The notes under the pieces are model-generated. The model saw only the letters and a program-made list of their open reading frames with translations, ran no database searches and was not told the origin of the DNA. DNA of 64,000 nucleotides from Georgenia daeguensis (GTDB taxonomy: Bacteria; Actinomycetota; Actinomycetes; Actinomycetales; Actinomycetaceae): positions 62,001 through 126,000 of the forward strand of contig NZ_BAABBA010000008.1 of the NCBI RefSeq assembly GCF_039537705.1. Direction: 5' to 3'. The translations under genes were made by a program, and so were the position numbers. This document shows, one piece after another, positions 58,238-64,000 of this stretch. Position 1 is the first letter of the stretch; every line of letters begins with the position of its first letter.

Positions 58238-58393
58238 TCAGCGGGCGCGGCCGACGCCCGCCTCCTCGGCGGCCACCTTGATGATCGCGGAGGCGTTCTC
58301 CTCGCCGAGGCCCTCGTCGAGCGCCTGGAGCCGGGAGGCCACCAGTGAGTTGCCGACCAGCTTCATGCGGTGCCCGCTGCCGGCCGGACCCAT
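58238..58393 (-). pseudogene. remnant of a 3-hydroxyisobutyrate/tartronate-semialdehyde dehydrogenase-like gene
   Basis: A 51-codon minus-strand frame. It reads GPAGSGHRMKLVGNSLVASRLQALDEG, the start of the C-terminal domain of 6-phosphogluconate-dehydrogenase-family reductases (family GPVGSGxxxKLVNN). It then jumps directly to GEENASAIIKVAAEE, which looks like the very end of the same domain. The Rossmann domain and most of the C-terminal helices are missing, so this appears to be a doubly deleted relic. It lies immediately downstream of the HpcH/HpaI aldolase gene, where such reductases commonly occur. Confidence 0.7.
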
Positions 58394-58400
58394 GTGAGCA

Positions 58401-59180
58401 CTAGGCGCCGGACAGGTGTCCGTCGCCGGGTACGTCCGTTCGACGCAGCTCCCGGGCCGCGCTGTCGGCGGCCTCGCGCAGCAGCACCGAGTCGCGGGCG
58501 GCGATGACCAGGTTCATGCCCTGCTGCGCCCGGCTCCGGGCGCCGGCCAGATCGGCCTGGTCGATCCCGACCGCCACCCCGGCCCCGCGTGCCGCCTCGA
58601 CGACCCGCGCGACGGCGGCCTCCAGCTCGGGCGCCTCGGGCCGCCGGCCGAGCCCGAGGGAGAGGGCGAGGTCGTTGGGACCGATGTAGACGGCGTCCAC
58701 CCCGGGCACCCGGACGATCTCCTCGACGTTCGCCAGGCCCTCGGCCGTCTCGATCATGAGGATGCAGGTGGCGAGGCGGTCCCCCTCGTCCGGCTCGGGG
58801 TGGCTGCGGCGCGCGTCGCCCCACAGCGGGCCCCAGCTGCGGCGTCCGGCCGGGGCGTAGCGGCAGGCGTCCACGGCCCGGCGCGCCTGCTCGGCGTCGT
58901 CCACCATCGGCACGATCACGCCCTCGGCGCCGAGGTCGAGCGCGCGCATGATCTGCTCGGGCGCGTTCCAGGCCACCCGCACCACGCTCGCGGCCGGCGT
59001 GCGGTGCAGCGCCGCGAGGATCGCCGTCGCCGAGCCGGGGCCGGCGAAGCCGTGCTGGAGGTCGACGCAGACGAGGTCGAACCCGGCCCGCCCGACGATC
59101 TCCGCCGCGACCGGGTCGTCCAGGGCGCTCCACACGCCGTAGGCGATCCCGCCGTCGGCCCACGTCTCCTTCAGGCTCAT
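58401..59180 (-). CDS. HpcH/HpaI-family aldolase (sugar-acid type)
   Basis: A 259-residue aldolase: GRAGFDLVCVDLQHGF (catalytic His), VIVPMVDDAEQARRAVDACRYAPAGRRSWGP, ILMIETAEGLANVEEIVRVPGVDAVYIGPNDLALSLG. It belongs to the 2-dehydro-3-deoxy-sugar-acid/hydroxy-oxo-acid aldolases, and the product is a pyruvate-type acid plus an aldehyde. ATG at 59180 overlaps the upstream stop (ATGA), placing it in the kinase/isomerase operon. Confidence 0.87.
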   Translation of the reverse strand: MSLKETWADGGIAYGVWSALDDPVAAEIVGRAGFDLVCVDLQHGFAGPGSATAILAALHRTPAASVVRVAWNAPEQIMRALDLGAEGVIVPMVDDAEQARRAVDACRYAPAGRRSWGPLWGDARRSHPEPDEGDRLATCILMIETAEGLANVEEIVRVPGVDAVYIGPNDLALSLGLGRRPEAPELEAAVARVVEAARGAGVAVGIDQADLAGARSRAQQGMNLVIAARDSVLLREAADSAARELRRTDVPGDGHLSGA

Positions 59181-60814
59181 GCCGGCGTGACGTCCCCGCA
59201 GAGGTGGACGGAGACGCCGAGGCGGGCGAACATCGCCGCCTTGGCGGTCAGGGCCTTGTCCGCGGTCTTCGCGTCCGGGGCGTAAACGACCTGGGCGTGG
59301 TTGGCCTTGTGCCGGGCCATGAACTGGTCGCGCGTGATGCCGTGGAGGACGACATGGGCGATGGGCCACTCGGGGTTCGTCGCCTGCTTGCGCCGCTCGG
59401 TCTCCTCCGCCGGGAGCTCGACGACGCTGGCGCGGCCAAGGTCGACATGCAGGGCGCCGTCGGCGATGTAGACGCGGGACCAGACGATCTCGCCGGGCTT
59501 GGAGACGCCGTTGACGGTCGCGCCGCCCGCGGGGAAGAACACCGGGTCCTGGCGCCAGCCCTCGGCGTCGGCGTACCCGCGGGCGAAGTGCGACGGCGGG
59601 ACCGAGCCGGAGATCTCGAAGACCCAGACGAACCGGCCCTCGTACTCCTCGCCCCAGCGCACGTCGTGCAGGGTGTTGGCCGGGTCCAGGCCCATCGCGG
59701 TCCAGATGCGGTTCGTGATGAGCGCGTCGACGGCGACCCCCTCGTCGACCTCGTTGAAGTGCGGCAGCGCCTGACCGTCGTAGAGGACGCGGGCGCCGTC
59801 CCGGCTGGTCACCGGCGGGCGAGCGACGTTGTTGAGCAGCCCCTCGACCAGGTCGGAGGCGGGCGCGAGGTTCTTCAGGCCCTGCTGATACTGGATACCG
59901 ACGGCGTCCAGGCCGAAGTCGTCGCTGATCCGCAGCGCGGCGACGTACATCTTGTACTGCCAGCGCAGTTGGCTCTCGGTGAGCTCGGTGGCCTCGTCCG
60001 ACCCGGTCCGGAACGTCATGCCCGCGTCGGTGAGCCACCGGCCCACCGCGTCCGCCTCCGCGTCGGTGACCGTCTGCATCTCGGCCCACAGCGCGGACTG
60101 CGAGAGCCGCTCCTTGTAGATGCCCAACGGGTTGAGCAGCTCGTCGTCGATGATGGCGTTGTACATGCCCATGCAGCCCTCGTCGAAGACGCCGATGATG
60201 GCCTTCTCGTCCAGCAGCTGCTCCGCGAGCGCCTCGCCCAGCTCCTTCTCCGGGCCCGGGCCGAGCGGTGGGAGGTCGCGCACGTGGCTGTCGTCGTGGG
60301 TGATGGTCCCGGTCTCCAGCCAGGAGCGGATGCCGTCCCGGAACCACTCGTCGGACCCGTCCACGGTCCAGATGGTCGAGTACGGCCGGCCCATCTTCGT
60401 CAGGCCGGCGTTCAGGCCGAGCAGGCCGACCAGGCCCGGCCAGTCCCCCGCGAAGTTCGCCACGGTGAGGATCGGGCCGCGGTGCGTGCGCAGCCCGGCC
60501 AGGACGTGGTGGCTGTACTGCCAGATCGCCGTCGCGACGATCAGCGGCGCATCGCGGGGGACGGAGCGGAAGACCTCCATGCCCATGCGCTGGCTGGAGA
60601 TGAAGCCGTGCCCGGTCTGCGGGTCGACGCCGAGCGCGCGCTCCACGGTCCAGCCGTGCGCCGCGAGGGCGTCCGAGACGACGCGCTCGAGCTCGACCTG
60701 ACTGGGCCAGCCGGCCACGTTGGCCGACTCGCGCAGGTCGCCGCTGGGCACCAGGTAGGCGGTGCGCTCCGGGACGCTCCGTGCGGTGACGGGTGCGGGC
60801 AGGGTGTAGGTCAT
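59177..60814 (-). CDS. L-fucose/arabinose isomerase-like protein
   Basis: A 545-residue protein. Parts are recognisable as FucI/AraA-like: VATAIWQYSHHVLAGLRTHRGPILTVANF, IIGVFDEGCMGMYNAIIDD, GLDAVGIQYQQGLKN, and a C-terminal beta domain with HVVLHGITRDQFMARHKANHAQVVY containing His residues that may bind the metal. It is longer and more divergent than E. coli-like sugar isomerases at the N-terminus, so the substrate (a deoxy- or branched sugar) is open. AAGGAG precedes the ATG. It overlaps both neighbours by ATGA. Confidence 0.78.
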   Translation of the reverse strand: MTYTLPAPVTARSVPERTAYLVPSGDLRESANVAGWPSQVELERVVSDALAAHGWTVERALGVDPQTGHGFISSQRMGMEVFRSVPRDAPLIVATAIWQYSHHVLAGLRTHRGPILTVANFAGDWPGLVGLLGLNAGLTKMGRPYSTIWTVDGSDEWFRDGIRSWLETGTITHDDSHVRDLPPLGPGPEKELGEALAEQLLDEKAIIGVFDEGCMGMYNAIIDDELLNPLGIYKERLSQSALWAEMQTVTDAEADAVGRWLTDAGMTFRTGSDEATELTESQLRWQYKMYVAALRISDDFGLDAVGIQYQQGLKNLAPASDLVEGLLNNVARPPVTSRDGARVLYDGQALPHFNEVDEGVAVDALITNRIWTAMGLDPANTLHDVRWGEEYEGRFVWVFEISGSVPPSHFARGYADAEGWRQDPVFFPAGGATVNGVSKPGEIVWSRVYIADGALHVDLGRASVVELPAEETERRKQATNPEWPIAHVVLHGITRDQFMARHKANHAQVVYAPDAKTADKALTAKAAMFARLGVSVHLCGDVTPA

Positions 60815-62289
60815 GAGGCTCCTTCGTGCTGGATGCGTGCCAGCGCGTGCACGACGTCACGGGTGGCGGGGTAGAGGTCGAGGTAGTGGCGGTACAGCTC
60901 GTCGTAGAGGACGGCGGCGCCCGGGTCGGGCTCGCGGACCTCTGCGGCGGGGTTCCAGCCGGCCATCGAGACGTCCTCGACGAGACGGGCCGCGAGGAAC
61001 GCGGCCCCGTAGCTGGCGCCGATGGTCCGGGTGGGGATGGTCTGGGGCAGGCCGGTGACGTCGGAGACGACCTGCGTCCACAGCGCACCCTGCGTGCCTC
61101 CGCCGACGGCGACCACGCGGTCGATGCTCGCACCCGCCGCCCGCAGGGCGTCGACGTTGTGGCGGACCCCGAACGCCGTCGCCTCCAGGACCGCCCGGTA
61201 CAGGTCGCCGCGGGTGTGGGACAGGGTCAGCCCCGCGATGACGCCGCGGGCCTCCGGGTCGAAGATCGGGGTGCGCTCCCCCGCGAAGTACGGCAGCGCC
61301 AGCAGGCCGCGCGCGCCCGGCCCCGCGGCGTCGGCCTCGGCCAGCAGCGTCGGGTAGTCGGGGCCGCCCGTCAGGTCCCGCAGCCACGAGGTGATCGCCC
61401 CCGAGGTGGCCATGCCGCCCGCGAGGTTGTGCGTGCCCTCGAACGCCCCGACGGTGCCCCACATGAGCTCCGTGGTGACCCGCTCGGGCACCGTGGCGAT
61501 CAGGAACATCGTCGTGCCGTACATGACCATGAGGTCGCCGGGGTTCTGGGCGTCGACGCTGACCGCCTCGGACCAGGCGTCGACCGTCCCCGTGATCACC
61601 GGCACGCCCGCGCGGATGCCGGCGACCTCGCGCCGGGTCACGCCGGCGCGCTCGCCGGGCCAGCGCAGGCTCGGCAGCTCCAGTCCCGGCGCGACGTGCT
61701 CGGCCCACGGGCGGTACCAGTCGAGCGCGCGGGTGTCGTACAGCGGCGTGCTCTGGCTCGCCGAGTGGTGGTCCAGCACGTACTCGCCCGTGAGCCGGTG
61801 GGCGAGCCAGGACGCGGGCATGAACAGCCGGCGCGCGCGGGCGTAGACCTCGGGCTCGTGCTCCCGGACCCACGCGATCTTCGGGCCGACGGCCTGGCTC
61901 GAGAGCACCGAGCCGGCGCGGTCGAGAATCGTCTCACGCCCGAGCTCGGCGTCGAGGCGCTGGATCTGCGCCGACGCGCGGGTGTCCACCCCGTAGAGGA
62001 TCGCCGGGCGCAGGACCGCGCCGTCGGCGTCGGTGAGGACCACGCACGGGCCCATGCCGCTCACCCCGACGGCCGCGACGTCGACGTCGCCCGGGGCGGT
62101 CAGCTCACCGGCGAGGCCGACGAACTCCTCCCACCACACCTCGGGGTCCATCTCCACGTGACCGGGCGCGGGCCGGTGCACGGTGTGCTGGCGGGACGCC
62201 GTCCGGAGGATGTCGCCGTCCGGCAGGACCAGCACGCCCTTGCTGCTGGAGGTGCCGATGTCGACACCGAGGAACGCGCTCCTTCGCAT
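60811..62289 (-). CDS. FGGY-family carbohydrate kinase (xylulokinase-like)
   Basis: A 492-residue kinase. It has the N-terminal phosphate loop FLGVDIGTSSSKGVLV (6-21), GHVEMDPEVWWEE, the second nucleotide motif VYGTTMFL-like segment (MVMYGTTMFLIATV), and the C-terminal AVGGGTQGALWTQVVSDVTGLPQ. It phosphorylates a ketose or related sugar made by the neighbouring isomerase. Only a weak ribosome-binding site precedes ATG at 62289. A LacI-type operator lies 16-28 nt upstream of that start, so it is the first gene of the regulated operon. Confidence 0.87.
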   Translation of the reverse strand: MRRSAFLGVDIGTSSSKGVLVLPDGDILRTASRQHTVHRPAPGHVEMDPEVWWEEFVGLAGELTAPGDVDVAAVGVSGMGPCVVLTDADGAVLRPAILYGVDTRASAQIQRLDAELGRETILDRAGSVLSSQAVGPKIAWVREHEPEVYARARRLFMPASWLAHRLTGEYVLDHHSASQSTPLYDTRALDWYRPWAEHVAPGLELPSLRWPGERAGVTRREVAGIRAGVPVITGTVDAWSEAVSVDAQNPGDLMVMYGTTMFLIATVPERVTTELMWGTVGAFEGTHNLAGGMATSGAITSWLRDLTGGPDYPTLLAEADAAGPGARGLLALPYFAGERTPIFDPEARGVIAGLTLSHTRGDLYRAVLEATAFGVRHNVDALRAAGASIDRVVAVGGGTQGALWTQVVSDVTGLPQTIPTRTIGASYGAAFLAARLVEDVSMAGWNPAAEVREPDPGAAVLYDELYRHYLDLYPATRDVVHALARIQHEGAS

Positions 62290-62304
62290 GGCGGGGAGCG
62301 TGTC

Positions 62305-62317
62305 AGAAATCGATTAC
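62305..62317. promoter_or_regulatory. LacI-type operator before the kinase operon
   Basis: AGAAATCGATTAC contains the symmetric core AATCGATT, with the central CG typical of LacI/GalR sites. It is an exact reverse complement of the element at 63431-63443. It overlaps the TAA stop of the lacI-type gene (62314-62316) and lies just ahead of the kinase start. Confidence 0.7.
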
Positions 62318-63297
62318 AGGTGCAAGATCGCTCCCGGTCCCACCGGCTCGGCGACCTCCGCGAGCACCGTCCGGGGCGGCTCGGCCAGCCCGTTGATCCG
62401 GTCGGCCAGCAGGCGGGCGGCGGTCAGGCCCATGGCGCGCGGGCGCAGCGGGAGCAGGGTGATGTCGTCCGTCCGGGAGGTGACGAAGGGCAGGTCGCCG
62501 ATGACGCCGACGCCGGGGCGCGCACCGTTCCTCCCGGCCAGCACCTGGAGGGCGCCGACGCCGACGAGGTTGTTGGTGGCCACCACGGCCTCCGGGGGTT
62601 CGTCGCGGTCGAGCAGCTCGCTCATCGCCTGCCGTCCGCCGTCGACGCGGAAACTCGCCCGCACGAGCAGGGTCTCGGCGGCGTCCAGTCCCGCCTCCAC
62701 GAGAGTCTGGCGCCAGCCGTCGGCACGCTGGTCGGCCGTGCTGGTGCCGGCCGGACCGCTGATGCAGGCGATGCGCCGGTAGCCCCGGCCGAGCAGGGCG
62801 GCGGTGACGCGGCGCCCGAGATCGACGTTGTCGAAGAGCACCTGATCCACCGGTGCGTCGACCGCACGGTCCAGCACGACCACCGCGCGCCCGCGCTCGA
62901 GCAGCGGCCGCAGGTTCGGGGTGGCGGTCGCGGGTGCCAGCAGCACGCCCGCCATGTTCTCGCTGTCCGCGATGGCCAGGTACTTCTCCTCCTTGGCCGG
63001 GTCCTCGTCGGTGTTGCACAGCACCACCGAGAGGCCGGCCTCCTGCGCGAGGTCCTCGACGCCGCGGGCGACGGACGTGAAGAAGGGGTTCTCGATGTCC
63101 GGCAGCACCAGGGCGATGACGTCGCTGTGGCGGCGCCGGAGGGAACGGGCGGTGCGGTCCGGCGTGTAGCCGAGCTCCGCCGCGGCGCGCTGGACCGCCT
63201 CAGCGAGGTCCGCCCGCACGTTCTTGCCGTTGAGCACGCGCGACACGGTCGCCGTCGACACCCCGGCGAGCGCCGCGACCTCCACGATCGTGGCCAT
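62314..63297 (-). CDS. LacI-family transcriptional regulator
   Basis: A 327-residue regulator. The helix-turn-helix and hinge helix are at 1-60 (TIVEVAALAGVSTATVSRVLNGKNVRADLAEAVQRAAAELGYTPD). The periplasmic-binding-like effector domain follows (VIALVLPDIENPFFTSVARGVEDLAQEAG; DQVLFDNVDLGRRVTAALLGRGYRRIACISGP). It probably represses the downstream kinase-isomerase-aldolase operon and the divergent GntR gene through two identical AATCGATT sites. The inducer should be a sugar or sugar acid. AAAGGGG precedes ATG at 63297. Confidence 0.9.
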   Translation of the reverse strand: MATIVEVAALAGVSTATVSRVLNGKNVRADLAEAVQRAAAELGYTPDRTARSLRRRHSDVIALVLPDIENPFFTSVARGVEDLAQEAGLSVVLCNTDEDPAKEEKYLAIADSENMAGVLLAPATATPNLRPLLERGRAVVVLDRAVDAPVDQVLFDNVDLGRRVTAALLGRGYRRIACISGPAGTSTADQRADGWRQTLVEAGLDAAETLLVRASFRVDGGRQAMSELLDRDEPPEAVVATNNLVGVGALQVLAGRNGARPGVGVIGDLPFVTSRTDDITLLPLRPRAMGLTAARLLADRINGLAEPPRTVLAEVAEPVGPGAILHL

Positions 63298-63419
63298 CCG
63301 CCACCCCTTTCGTCGCCGTCACTGTAGGTCCGGCAGGCCGCCCGGCGTGGTCCCACGCGATCCGCCGTGGATCGGGGGGCTTGCGCTGGGTGGGCGCGAC
63401 CGTCTATGTTCACCGTCAA

Positions 63420-63429
63420 CGGTTAACCG
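63420..63429. promoter_or_regulatory. palindrome CGGTTAACCG
   Basis: A perfect 10-bp palindrome two bases before the LacI-type site at 63431. It may be an operator of the GntR/FCD protein or a second LacI-type half. Its base composition (TTAA centre) is unusual for the region. Confidence 0.45.
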
Positions 63430-63430
63430 A

Positions 63431-63443
63431 GTAATCGATTTCT
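63431..63443. promoter_or_regulatory. second LacI-type operator, before the gntR-type gene
   Basis: GTAATCGATTTCT, the exact reverse complement of the element at 62305-62317. It lies 17-29 nt ahead of the GntR start, where bound repressor would block transcription. Confidence 0.7.
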
Positions 63444-63459
63444 CAACGAGGAGGCCCGG

Positions 63460-64000
63460 ATGCCTGTGAACAGCGCCCTGCGTAACGCCGGCACCATCCC
63501 GCCCCCTCCGGCGCTCGGCCAGCACGTGGTCGACCACCTGCGGCGGCTGATCATCACCGGAGACCTCCAGCCCGGGACGCACCTCGTGGAGAGCCAGCTG
63601 TCGGAGAGCTTCGACGTCAGCCGCGGCCCCGTGCGTGACGCCCTGCGGCAGCTCGAGACCGAGGGTCTCGTCGAGTCCCGCCGCCGCGGCGTGTTCGTCA
63701 TCGGCCTGAGCGGCGACGACATCGAGGAGCTGTACCTGCTGCGGCAGGTCCTCGAGGCCGAGGCCGTGCGGCTCTGCATGGAGTCCGGCTCCGACCTGGG
63801 GGACGCGCGCTCGGCGCTGGAGCGGATGGGGTCCGCGGCCGAACGGGCCGACCCCGTCGGGTTCGCCGAGGCGGACCTCGACTTCCACACGGCGTTCTAC
63901 GCCCACTCCGGCCACCGCCGGCTCGCCAGCATCTGGCAGCAGTACCGCCCCACCTTCGCGGGGATGCTCTCGGTCACCAACGCCGAGGACCGCGACCTCG
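63460..64000 (+). CDS. GntR/FCD-family regulator (partial, runs off the window)
   Basis: The first 180 codons are present; the gene is cut by the window end. ATG at 63460 has GAGGAGG at ideal distance. The winged helix (about 18-85) reads GQHVVDHLRRLIITGDLQPGTHLVESQLSESFDVSRGPVRDALRQLETEGLV. The FCD domain begins near 92 (DDIEELYLLRQVLEAEAVRL) and contains ADLDFHTAFYAHSGHRRL, with the ligand-binding Asp and His. It is divergent from lacI and shares a LacI-type operator. It may control a linked sugar-acid locus beyond the window. Confidence 0.88.
   Translation, partial: MPVNSALRNAGTIPPPPALGQHVVDHLRRLIITGDLQPGTHLVESQLSESFDVSRGPVRDALRQLETEGLVESRRRGVFVIGLSGDDIEELYLLRQVLEAEAVRLCMESGSDLGDARSALERMGSAAERADPVGFAEADLDFHTAFYAHSGHRRLASIWQQYRPTFAGMLSVTNAEDRDL

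Noticed and set aside
60826..63327. 833-residue plus-strand ORF opposite the kinase and lacI genes
   Set aside because: Shadow frame; the minus strand has the FGGY kinase and LacI motifs.

Overview
The window is a very GC-rich (roughly 70-75 %), densely packed actinobacterial chromosome segment. Gene content, codon use and the many GTG starts and 4-nt stop/start overlaps fit a Micrococcales-type soil organism (a Georgenia/Cellulomonas-like genus is my guess, not a demonstrated assignment). I recognised no tRNA, rRNA, insertion sequence, phage or CRISPR array. One run of 95 N (49639-49733) is an assembly gap inside a tandem repeat.

0-14.5 kb is housekeeping and small accessory genes: two PRC-barrel proteins, a CpdA-like phosphodiesterase, a membrane-anchored helical protein, a sigma/anti-sigma pair, a membrane protein, a glycogen-debranching-like glycosidase followed by a GT4 glycosyltransferase, a DUF4352-like exported protein, an Rv2578c-type radical SAM protein, a DUF4262 protein, a lipoprotein, a glutaredoxin-like protein, a DUF2461 protein and an uncharacterised protein.

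14.5-23.4 kb is a complete form II (AYRGAGR-type) molybdenum hydroxylase locus of the CO-dehydrogenase family. All genes are on the minus strand, transcribed as MocA-like cytidylyltransferase, MoxR ATPase (CoxD), VWA protein (CoxE), XdhC, then CoxS-CoxL-CoxM-CoxG. The structural genes are joined by GTGA overlaps. A good Crp/GlxR-like site precedes coxS. A frameshifted methyltransferase, a PNPOx-like protein and a large secreted PGRP amidase with FG-GAP-like repeats follow on the plus strand.

27-38.7 kb contains an aryl-CoA cluster: an aromatic-acid MFS transporter divergent from a PaaX-type regulator, then a salicylyl-CoA-5-hydroxylase-like flavoprotein with what looks like an eroded C-terminal OYE domain, an ADP-forming acyl-CoA synthetase homologue, a salicylate/DHB-AMP ligase, and a PaaY-like hexapeptide protein. 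A CPBP protease and a PaaI-type thioesterase lie just downstream.

38.7-43.5 kb has a CGNR regulator, a GT1 glycosyltransferase, and a MerR-controlled DrrAB-type ABC exporter with an apparent leaderless MerR promoter.

43.5-58.2 kb is a homoprotocatechuate (3,4-dihydroxyphenylacetate) meta-cleavage regulon. It has ring cleavage (HpaD), semialdehyde dehydrogenase (HpaE), a FAH-RraA fusion in the place of HpaG, hydratase (HpaH), aldolase (HpaI) and a succinate-semialdehyde dehydrogenase, so the ring can be taken to pyruvate and succinate. A PheA/MobA-type flavin monooxygenase, a ThDP enzyme, an MHS transporter, an IclR and a GntR regulator surround it. HpaBC is not present. Shared palindromes occur in its two divergent promoter regions.

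58.2-64 kb is a sugar or sugar-acid operon (FGGY kinase, fucose-isomerase-like protein, HpcH/HpaI aldolase, and a remnant of a 3-hydroxyisobutyrate-dehydrogenase-like gene) with a LacI regulator. The same 13-bp putative LacI operator lies in front of this operon and in front of a divergent GntR/FCD regulator that runs off the window end.
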